DNA of 13,106 bases from JBNKEI01 sp050288705 (GTDB lineage Bacteria > Myxococcota > Myxococcia > Myxococcales > UBA5297). Shown piece after piece: positions 6,415 through 12,888 of the stretch; the stretch's first letter is position 1; the number at the start of each line of letters is the position of its first letter. The translations under genes and the position numbers were made by a program. The notes under the pieces were generated by a model. That model was not told where the DNA came from, made no database searches, and saw only the letters and a list, made by a program, of their open reading frames with translations. Where the stretch lies: NCBI GenBank assembly GCA_050288705.1, contig JBNKEI010000063.1, positions 1-13,106 of the forward strand, read 5' to 3'.

Positions 6415-8835
6415 TTACTGTTGACTCTCCTCGGGCCCTAAGCCGACTGGAGCGGGCAAGTCAGTCAACTGGACTACCAGCTTATCTACCAAAGTACCAT
6501 CTTCGCGCATCCACACATTGATGGTATGGTGTTCAGAGCCAGATACCGTAAACTGCGCAATTGCTTCACTATTATCCCGATCATTCCATGCCCAGTTCTT
6601 GGTGGTTTTCGAAACACCCCATCCACCTGGCGTAAGTATTGTTCCATCTACGCCTAGACGCACTGAGTCACTGGCTCCTTTGGGACCAGACATTCGTACC
6701 CAGATACGGTAGGTTCCGGCGGTTTGAAACTGAACTGTGTAGTCCATACGAGGACCACTGTCACCGACACTTATATTGATGCCGTTATCAGGAGCAGCTT
6801 TCATGTATATGCCTCCGCTGGCCCATTCGGAATCACTAGTCTCATTAGTCCACGTGCTGTTAGCCGCAGCTCCGGAACCAACTTGCAGGTGTGTTAGGTG
6901 CTCAGCTTCCATGCAGGCGACACCGTCTTGTTCAACAAACCCGCTAGGTTGGCTATCGCTTGTCTCAATAGCTCCGAGGTCAGGGGCTGAACCAAAATAA
7001 TTTATGGTGGTGATTTGATCACCGACAGAGAAGCCGGAGACGTTGTTAACAGTAATCCGATTATTGTCATAGTCAATGCTAGTTATCCGGGCGGAACTCT
7101 TAGGATTTTTATTGTTATAGATCATGTCGCCGACTTCTCCGGGAATACCCCAACCATCATAAAAATAGTTGGCGTCTTTAACGGTGAGGATGCGACCAGA
7201 AACGCCAGTGATTGCGGTAAGAAAGACAGCACGGTTTTCAGCTGGAGACCCTTCAGCAATATTAAATACATAACTGGTAGCAGCTGTAAACTGCGGATCG
7301 GCTTCAAAATTAGTGTTTTTCCATTCCTTTGGATACTGCCTGATTAGTTCAGCTAGACTTTTTGCTTTCGTATGGGTGTTTTTGAAATAGAATTTATCAC
7401 CAAGAGGATAAAACAAATTATTGATAAAATAATTTTCAATCAGACCACAACTTTTGCAATCACCATAATTCAACCAAGCAGAAACATTTCCCTTGATGCG
7501 GCTGCTGTTCATTGCTCGATTAATAAAATTTTCATCTCTATAAAAAATATTATTAATCACAACATTATTGGAAACCGAATGCTCGCCATTGCCAGTCAAA
7601 AAACCACCTAGATAGTTATTATAAAATGTATTATGATAAACCCTATTTTCATTCGTATCAGAATCTTTGTACCCTAACAAGGCAATTCCATAGTCTGAAT
7701 CAGCAATTGTGTTATTGCGAGCAATAATATAGTTGCCCGGCCCAATGCCGATACCTTGACCATTAATCCATTTCCTATCACGATACGAAGGATTGTTGTC
7801 CTTTTTAATTCCTGCCCCAACTACACTATTGCCTTCAATCAAAGTATACGCTCGAACATTTCCAGTATTTTTAAAGTCAGCGGCACCAATGTTTCCATGA
7901 TACTCATTACGGAAAATGTTATTACGTATTACTAGAGATTTTATGCCATTATGAGTATTAATGGAAGCATGTGAACTGTTGCCAAAAGTATTACCTTCAA
8001 TAATCCAATATCTAGAGCTTACCTCGCCCAGACTTACTTGGATTACATCGGCCGGACCGGTTTCTGCCCAGCAACACCTGGAACAATCAGAACTTTCGAA
8101 ATCGCCTCTGCATCCGTCATTCTCATTATCACTATCATAGGGTGCCTTGCAGTAGCTTTGGAAGCAATGCCAAGCATTGTCCCAGATACTGCTTATGGGC
8201 GCATCACGGAAAGAACAATTAGTGATTTTTCCATAATTCCCGTCCTCAATAAAAAAACCCGAGTATTGTTTTGCATAATAAAAGGTACATTGGTCAAACC
8301 AGAGCCAATCACTAGCCGGCTGGTCACCCCTTCCAACTTGGACCCATCTGTCTTTGGCGTTTTGGAAAGTTAATCCTATGAATTTAAGCGAATCCTGACC
8401 ATTTTTTAAATCAACTCCAAATTTTCTTTTCTCAAAGACTGGCGATTGATTGCTTTCGGCCTGGTAGATGATGTAATTGTCGTCCAAGCCGCTAGAAGGA
8501 GGGACAAAGTCGGTTGAATTAAAGTTACCGCCATCATCACAGACTATAATCGTGTCGCCAGGGGAGAAACTCTGACTGTTATGGGTAGAGAGAGACATCG
8601 TGCGACCAGGAGATGAACAGGGACCGGTAGCACTACTTTTGCCATTAGCCGTACCGTCGGCCCTAAGATAGTAGGTACTCTTGGCGTTTACGGTTAACAA
8701 ATTTTTCTCAGAAACATCACTCGCGACAGTGACACTTAACGTTTTTTTTGCTCCCCTGTCTTTCGTTATATCCACGCTCTCTATACAAGCAGAGCAAGTA
8801 AGCATTATTACAGTAAATACAACTAATTTATTCAT
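6415..8835 (-). CDS. Beta-helix surface lipoprotein with C-terminal CBM6/35-like domain
   Basis: 806 aa from ATG 8835-8833. This start was chosen over in-frame codons further upstream because GGAAAGG sits 8 nt before it and it opens a signal peptide with lipobox-like CSAC (Cys17). Residues about 55-480 form a right-handed parallel beta-helix: STYYLRADGTANG at the start, GDTIIVCDDGG, then repeated rungs such as IEGNTFGNSS, IRNNIFRNEYHGN, ARNNTIADSDYGIALLG and YHNTFYNNYLGG. An insert at 224-255 holds six Cys, and a CxxC lies at 460-463. About 545-620 is a beta-rich insert, closed by GSAPDLGAIE, the usual end of choice-of-anchor Q/beta-helix regions. Residues about 640-806 look like a CBM6/CBM35 sugar-binding module (CMEAEHL, YTVQFQTAGTYRIWVRM, HTINVWMREDG, VDKLVV). 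A polysaccharide-binding or lyase-like surface role is likely, but I cannot identify catalytic residues. It is transcribed alone, with a proposed sigma-54 promoter upstream. Confidence 0.88.
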   Translation of the reverse strand: MNKLVVFTVIMLTCSACIESVDITKDRGAKKTLSVTVASDVSEKNLLTVNAKSTYYLRADGTANGKSSATGPCSSPGRTMSLSTHNSQSFSPGDTIIVCDDGGNFNSTDFVPPSSGLDDNYIIYQAESNQSPVFEKRKFGVDLKNGQDSLKFIGLTFQNAKDRWVQVGRGDQPASDWLWFDQCTFYYAKQYSGFFIEDGNYGKITNCSFRDAPISSIWDNAWHCFQSYCKAPYDSDNENDGCRGDFESSDCSRCCWAETGPADVIQVSLGEVSSRYWIIEGNTFGNSSHASINTHNGIKSLVIRNNIFRNEYHGNIGAADFKNTGNVRAYTLIEGNSVVGAGIKKDNNPSYRDRKWINGQGIGIGPGNYIIARNNTIADSDYGIALLGYKDSDTNENRVYHNTFYNNYLGGFLTGNGEHSVSNNVVINNIFYRDENFINRAMNSSRIKGNVSAWLNYGDCKSCGLIENYFINNLFYPLGDKFYFKNTHTKAKSLAELIRQYPKEWKNTNFEADPQFTAATSYVFNIAEGSPAENRAVFLTAITGVSGRILTVKDANYFYDGWGIPGEVGDMIYNNKNPKSSARITSIDYDNNRITVNNVSGFSVGDQITTINYFGSAPDLGAIETSDSQPSGFVEQDGVACMEAEHLTHLQVGSGAAANSTWTNETSDSEWASGGIYMKAAPDNGINISVGDSGPRMDYTVQFQTAGTYRIWVRMSGPKGASDSVRLGVDGTILTPGGWGVSKTTKNWAWNDRDNSEAIAQFTVSGSEHHTINVWMREDGTLVDKLVVQLTDLPAPVGLGPEESQQ

Positions 8836-8843
8836 ATATTTTT

Positions 8844-8850
8844 CCTTTCC
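8844..8850 (-). promoter_or_regulatory. Ribosome-binding site fixing the start of the beta-helix gene
   Basis: GGAAAGG lies 8 nt before ATG 8835-8833. The frame remains open 32 codons further upstream, but that extension has no signal peptide and no ribosome-binding site, while the ATG here directly opens MNKLVVFTVIMLTCSAC. Confidence 0.7.
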
Positions 8851-8985
8851 AGGCAGGAACATTGAAAATCCAGACCAAACCGCCAACAACCAGCGTTTGT
8901 CTGGTCGAAATGCGACCCCTAAAAAATTCAATTATTTCTCTTAAACTGTTATTCTTTTTTAAACTAATGATGCGAGCAAAACATT

Positions 8986-9001
8986 TGCATGCCCAGTGCC
9001 A
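8986..9001 (-). promoter_or_regulatory. Candidate -24/-12 (sigma-54) promoter of the beta-helix gene
   Basis: The minus strand reads TGGCACTGGGCATGCA. The -24 element TGGCAC is a perfect match to the consensus. The invariant GG and GC are separated by exactly 10 bases, and the -12 element ATGCA differs from TTGCA at one base. A transcript would begin about 12 bases further on, giving a leader of roughly 135-140 nt before ATG 8835. Enhancer sites for the activator were not identified. Confidence 0.6.
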
Positions 9002-9101
9002 ATTCTATTGTTCAGAACGATCTCTAGGTTTTTTGGACACGAGTTGGATGAAAAATGGACTCAAACAGTCAAATTTGCGAACCAACGGGTTAAAAACTTG
9101 A

Positions 9102-9206
9102 CCATGCTTGTACGGTGTCCATAATACTTGCTACGCAGAAAATGGGCATACTGAAACCGTGAAAGCATTGCTTGCAGCAATAGACAAACAAGGATTTCCT
9201 GTCTAA
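9102..9206 (+). pseudogene. Single ankyrin-repeat vestige
   Basis: After an in-frame stop the plus strand reads LYGVHNTCYAENGHTETVKA then LLAAIDKQGFPV and stops at 9204-9206. AENGHTETVKALLAA is a near-consensus ankyrin-repeat helix pair, as in bacterial ankyrin proteins. The remainder of any ankyrin array is absent, and no start codon is present. It is either the last repeat of a decayed gene or a transferred fragment. It sits between the beta-helix gene's promoter region and the IS91 remnant. Confidence 0.6.
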
Positions 9207-9258
9207 ATCAAACGTAACTATTCAGTACCTTTCTTTCTTGATAACGAAGGGCTGCAAT

Positions 9259-9330
9259 AAATCCGTTCAGGCCGAGCTTGTCGAGGGGCCCAAGGCTTCC
9301 TCGACTTCATGCCTGCGGCATTACGCTCGG
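9259..9330. repeat. Possible intergenic palindromic repeat
   Basis: GTCGAGG (9280-9286) is inverted as CCTCGAC (9299-9305) around a 12-base loop, within a GC-rich patch (CCGAGCTTGTCGAGG ... CTTCATGCCTGCGGCATTACG) that stands out from its AT-rich surroundings. The style resembles dispersed REP-like elements of proteobacteria, but there is no second copy in this window. Confidence 0.3.
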
Positions 9331-9459
9331 AAAGACCGTGGTTTTCAATTTTGGTTGCTCGCGAAGTGGCTAGTGCTAAATAGTTACAATCAAACAAGCA
9401 GATACGCGCAACAGACCCACTACCGCGCTGCCGAACAACAAAAGCGGTGGTATGAAGAA

Positions 9460-9905
9460 GCCTTAGCACTCTTGGTGCCTCGTCCTAAAATCTATCTTGT
9501 CAAATATTACGGTGTTTTTGCATCTAATTCGAGCTGGCGAAGTTCGATTGTTCCTTCTTCTTGCCCCGAGTCTAATACATCCGATCCTACACTTAGTGCG
9601 ACCTCATCCTCGTCGCCTGATTTGTCCGCAACATTGGCTCACATAACCTTGCTCTTTGGCCATTCTCTCGGAATTGAAACCCTACTCTTCTTTTACCTTT
9701 TCCGATGATCCTGATTATTTTTTTCCTAGGATGGCTGATAATCCTCGTAAACGCTATTTAGATTGGGCTTCGCTCCTAAAACATGTTTTTGGTAACGATG
9801 TGTTGGTTTGCCCGAATTATGGTAATACTAGAACAATCACTGCATTTATTTAAGAGCCAACTATCGCTCGTAAATTCTCGCTCATCTCGGATTGCCATAT
9901 AAGAC
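9460..9905 (+). pseudogene. IS91-type (Y2) transposase C-terminal remnant
   Basis: ALALLVPRPKIYLVKYYGVF then ASNSSWRSSIVP (about 9460-9555) is the classic 'aLVPrPr.hlvrYHGvfAPn...R..vvP' block of IS91-like putative transposases. After a frameshift near 9710-9730, RKRYLDWASLLKHVFGNDVL then VCPNYGNTRTITAFI (9746-9850) gives their C-terminal block. There the usual zinc-knuckle 'CPrCGg' has lost its second Cys (CPNYGN). The frame is cut by TAA at 9851-9853 and continues recognisably as EPTIARK. At least one frameshift, one stop, a lost knuckle Cys and a missing N-terminal part with the catalytic tyrosines show it is dead. No IS91 end (oriIS/terIS) was recognised. Confidence 0.8.
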
Positions 9906-9961
9906 GTGCCGCTATGCAGGCGAGCAGGTTTATTGGTCAAGTCTCCAACAAGACAAGAATA

Positions 9962-10179
9962 AAGGAACCGGTCAGCACTTGGAATATTCAGTGGGCACGC
10001 GGCGGTACCGGCAGCCGAAAGTAAAAAGCCGAACCCTTCCCTTCTTCGCTCTCCAACCACATTTTGCCCCCATGGGCTTCGACAAATCCTTTGGCGATGA
10101 AAAGGCCCAGCCCCGTGCCGCGGTGGAGCCCATCTCGGCCTCGCCAATACCGCTCGAAGACCCAATCGCGGTCTTCCTT
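9962..10179. repeat. Copy A of a 218-bp direct repeat (kinase 3' end)
   Basis: Matches 12889-13106 with a constant offset of 2,927 bases, no gaps and 3 mismatches that I counted (10009/12936, 10066/12993, 10079/13006). The match starts 26 bp downstream of the kinase stop codon and runs into the kinase gene. Its right limit is set only by the window end. Confidence 0.95.
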
Positions 10180-11808
10180 AGGAATGCCAGGCCCCTGGTC
10201 GGACACCGAAAAACAAACCATCTCTTGATTTGGGCGGGCTTTAAGCTCGATAGACCTCCCCTCAGGCGAAAATTTGATCGCATTTTCTAACAAGTTCGAA
10301 ATAACTCGAATGATGCGATCGGAATCCGCATAGACGTCCGAGGCCCCGTTATCAACGCTCATCTCAAGCTTAAGCGATTTTCGCCCCGCGGCCAGAGCGT
10401 TTAGCTCGATCGCCGTCTCCAAAAGCTCTTGGGGCGAGCAGCGCTGCAGCTCGAGATCCAGCTTTCCGGTTTCCAATCGAGCCGCATTCAGCAAATCAGA
10501 CATCAGCCTTTCCATTCGACGTGCCGCATCTTGAGTAACGTTGAGGAATTTGAGCGAATCTAAATCGCCAGGGCGGCGCTTCTTCATCGCGGCAACGTTC
10601 AACAGGATCGATTCCAGAGGATTTCTCAAATCGTGCGAAACTACAGTCAACAGCTGCTCACGGGCAACGACGGCTCGCTCAAGGAATCGCGCTCGGCTTG
10701 AAAGCAGCCCCACGATCACCATACCGCTCACTAACAGAGTGCCTATCATGGTAAGCAGGAGCAGGTGAGTACGACGAATGGGATAGAACGCCTCTTCGAC
10801 ATCCTGCTCGGTGGTCAACCCTATGCCGAGCTCGTCATCCCAGAGCCAAGCGCCGACCACCGGAACTCCTCGGTAGTCTCGATAGCCATCGAGATCCATC
10901 CCGGAATGTCCAGAGACCGCATCCTTCGCCATTCGTGTTAAGGGCAACTGGTCACGCGGCTGCGAGGGGCGCGCCCCTGTGAGCAGATTCACGCCCGGGT
11001 CGAGGAGGCGAATATTCAAAATCCCGCGCTCATTTTTCCCGATCAACCCGGCGTTTCGGAGCTGCGTATCGAAGCGGCTTTCGGTTAGGAGTCGCCCCGA
11101 ACGGTCGAACGCATACGTTTCACCGGTCTTGCCCAAGCGCCCGATTTGCACAAAGCGCGTAAAGTCGCTCGCCGGATCAAGCAAGAGCGCCAAGGCAGCA
11201 ATGGGCCGTCCGTCCGGGGCCAACACAGGCGCAGCCACGACGATTCGGGGGCTCGTCTTAATCTGGAGCGGCAGGCCGAGGGCCGTCTTGCCTCCGAGCG
11301 CAGAGTGGATGGTCGTCGGATCTAGCCCAATCAGGGCGCTGGAGCCGAGATCGGCGTCTTGATCCTTGCTAGTGGCAATCTCGGTTCCGTCTGGCGCAAC
11401 AACCACGAATCCTACCACGCCTTGCTCGCTGCTCGATAGGGGGCTCATTTGATCCCGAAGCTGCTTTAGCGGGGTACCGTCTAACCCTTCGCGTGTGCGA
11501 GGCGCTTTTAGTTGAGCCTGCACCGCCTTCCTGACCACGGGTGATCTTGCCCATGACTCAGCATCAGTGCGAGCCTCCCTTCCCCATATCCGAAGACCCG
11601 ATTGGGTCGCATGCAGCACTGCGGTCAACGATTCGCCGAGCGCCACCTTGTTGCTCTGAGCAATCCGTTTGCCGCCCCACCAGGCCACCCCAATGCTGAG
11701 CATTAATAGGCAGACCACGAGCCAAAGACCGAATCTGCCTGCCCGACGCTCACGGGAAGGCTCGGCCATTATCAAGGAATCCTGCTTATGCCGAATTTGC
11801 TTCGTCAA
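9988..11808 (-). CDS. Membrane sensor histidine kinase with extracytoplasmic Cache-type domain
   Basis: 606 aa. Membrane segment 1 lies at about 26-45, the extracytoplasmic sensor at about 46-345 and membrane segment 2 at about 348-370. The sensor looks like a double Cache domain: FVVVAPDGTEIATS, then IVVAAPVLAPDGRPIAAL, GETYAFDRSGRLLTES, and VVGAWLWDDELGIGLTTE. There is no clear HAMP. HisKA: VVSHDLRNPLES with phospho-acceptor His392. HATPase: N-box NLLENAIKFSPEG (505-517), G1 DQGPGIP (537-543), F-box VFERYW, G2 GTGLGLFIAK (564-573). All key residues are present, so it should autophosphorylate. The start is TTG 11808-11806 because GGAGGA lies 6 nt upstream. The ATG 13 codons later has only a weak site. 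No response regulator is adjacent. DNA here is GC-richer than the left part. Its 3' end is duplicated at 12889-13106. The ligand is unknown; Cache domains usually bind small molecules. Confidence 0.92.
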   Translation of the reverse strand: MTKQIRHKQDSLIMAEPSRERRAGRFGLWLVVCLLMLSIGVAWWGGKRIAQSNKVALGESLTAVLHATQSGLRIWGREARTDAESWARSPVVRKAVQAQLKAPRTREGLDGTPLKQLRDQMSPLSSSEQGVVGFVVVAPDGTEIATSKDQDADLGSSALIGLDPTTIHSALGGKTALGLPLQIKTSPRIVVAAPVLAPDGRPIAALALLLDPASDFTRFVQIGRLGKTGETYAFDRSGRLLTESRFDTQLRNAGLIGKNERGILNIRLLDPGVNLLTGARPSQPRDQLPLTRMAKDAVSGHSGMDLDGYRDYRGVPVVGAWLWDDELGIGLTTEQDVEEAFYPIRRTHLLLLTMIGTLLVSGMVIVGLLSSRARFLERAVVAREQLLTVVSHDLRNPLESILLNVAAMKKRRPGDLDSLKFLNVTQDAARRMERLMSDLLNAARLETGKLDLELQRCSPQELLETAIELNALAAGRKSLKLEMSVDNGASDVYADSDRIIRVISNLLENAIKFSPEGRSIELKARPNQEMVCFSVSDQGPGIPKEDRDWVFERYWRGRDGLHRGTGLGLFIAKGFVEAHGGKMWLESEEGKGSAFYFRLPVPPRAH

Positions 11809-11814
11809 ACGAAG

Positions 11815-11820
11815 TCCTCC
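11815..11820 (-). promoter_or_regulatory. Strong Shine-Dalgarno supporting a TTG start
   Basis: GGAGGA is followed by CTTCGT and then TTG (11808-11806). The spacing of 6 nt is near-optimal, favouring this TTG as the kinase start over the downstream ATG at residue 14. Confidence 0.65.
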
Positions 11821-11922
11821 CGCACTCGCTGCTAAAATGAAGGTGCTTCTTCCTTGATTTATTTAGAAGTGTCGGAAAAGAAATGAAATTCGGACCGGAG
11901 AGCGTTTTCCGCTTTGATTTTC

Positions 11923-12468
11923 CTAATCCGAATCCGAATCCCAATCGGAAGGGGTACGAGTACAATGTTCAATTTGATAAACTGCGGGCACCTGACTGAC
12001 CCTGTTTACGTGACTCACATATGGGTATTTCCCAGAGTAGTAAGACGACGACGACGAGGCTGGGGGGTCGCATTCCAAGCCAAACTTCTGCCTGTCTATC
12101 ACGGCATCTTCATAAGCCTTTCTTGGGTCGGTGTACAGCTCCTTGCTAAATCTTTTCCATCCGTCATGCCACATTGCTGGACCCTTGACGGACTGGGTGG
12201 AGCCCTTCGCTCGCGTGCTGCTGCTATCGCCAGAAGAAGACGCCGCGTAGCTAGAAGCCCTCAATTTGTTGTCTTGAGCCCCCTTTTTGGCGCTTGAAGA
12301 CGGCACTTGGCTGCCCTTCGCTCGCGTGCTGCTGCTATAGCCAGAAGAAGGCGCTGCGAGTTTCCTGGTGGGCGCCAGGGCGGGGGCCGCTTGGGGGCTA
12401 GACGACGCTCGCTTGCTGTTATAGCCGACGGTTAAACCGGTTCCTGATGGACGCATGTATACACTCAC
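11923..12468 (-). CDS. Ser-rich repeat protein of unknown function
   Basis: 181 aa from GTG 12468, or 177 aa from ATG 12456, which I find equally likely because neither has a strong ribosome-binding site. I recognise no family. No signal peptide or membrane segment. The N-terminal half (about 1-95) is Ser/Ala/Lys-rich and carries an internal duplication of 37 residues (GYSSSTRAKGS and GDSSSTRAKGS, with a weaker earlier GYNSKRASSS). The middle (about 97-130) looks folded: GPAMWHDGWKRFSKELYTDP then RKAYEDAVIDRQKFGLECD. A Ser run and an aromatic stretch YYSGKYPYVSHVNRV follow, ending in acidic DWDSDSD. It lies 114 bp before the kinase start on the same strand and within the same apparent tandem unit, so the two may be linked in function. 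A real protein is likely because repeat and composition are maintained in frame. Confidence 0.55.
   Translation of the reverse strand: MSVYMRPSGTGLTVGYNSKRASSSPQAAPALAPTRKLAAPSSGYSSSTRAKGSQVPSSSAKKGAQDNKLRASSYAASSSGDSSSTRAKGSTQSVKGPAMWHDGWKRFSKELYTDPRKAYEDAVIDRQKFGLECDPPASSSSSYYSGKYPYVSHVNRVSQVPAVYQIEHCTRTPSDWDSDSD
12202..12239. repeat. Internal direct repeat, copy 1 (within Ser-rich gene)
   Basis: 38 bases matching 12313-12350 at 37 positions, offset 111 bases (37 codons, so frame is kept). The conserved core on the minus strand encodes SSSTRAKG. Confidence 0.85.
12313..12350. repeat. Internal direct repeat, copy 2 (within Ser-rich gene)
   Basis: Partner of 12202-12239. The single difference (A/C at 12339/12228) changes Tyr to Asp in the encoded GYSSS/GDSSS motif. 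Confidence 0.85.
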
Positions 12469-12888
12469 TTTCTAGGTAGATTGCTAAGGGAAGCGCTTCT
12501 GTTCGAAGAAACGATGGCGTTCCGCGCAGAGCGACGGCTTCGGAACGAGGGCTCCCGGCGGACGCGTCTGCGCGGCGGTCGTATGACATGCAACGCAACA
12601 CAAAAAGCTCTAGCCGCTTCGCTCTGTTCCAATTCCGGCACTTCACCTCCGTGACCCCTTCGAGATGAGCGCCACACGGCAGAGTGGCGCAGTCCTGCTC
12701 GACATAGCTGGGGAGTCGATGGCTTTCGAGCGCAGGAAACTCCCAGAGGTGCCCTCACCGCGCATTATTCTATTATCGCGCCCTGGAGGAAATTGTTGCT
12801 TCCCGCCGACACATCCGCCAGGGCAGGATCGGCACCCTTGTCCTACGTATAGGTCACTGCAGCAATTATGCGGTATTTCATTGGCTGC
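12469..12888. other. GC-rich intergenic stretch of 420 bases
   Basis: It lies between the Ser-rich gene and the second kinase copy and should hold the Ser-rich gene's promoter, which I cannot place. Several frames are open on both strands, as expected in GC-rich DNA. One minus-strand frame reads QGCRSCPGGCVGG but has no start of its own and runs out of frame into the kinase copy. No RNA gene recognised. Confidence 0.45.

Noticed and set aside
6157..6441. 94-residue plus-strand open frame
   Set aside because: It overlaps the end of the beta-helix gene, has no ribosome-binding site, and its hydrophobic composition looks like an antisense artefact.
8836..8931. 32-codon upstream extension of the beta-helix gene
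   Set aside because: No ribosome-binding site and no signal peptide. The downstream ATG has both.
9776..10290. Overlapping open frames on both strands at the kinase 3' end
   Set aside because: They are other-frame readings of the GC-rich kinase coding sequence. The kinase frame carries clear family motifs.
11914..12297. 127-residue plus-strand frame opposite the Ser-rich gene
   Set aside because: Arg-rich antisense reading. The minus-strand frame keeps an in-frame repeat and has a more protein-like composition, so I prefer it.
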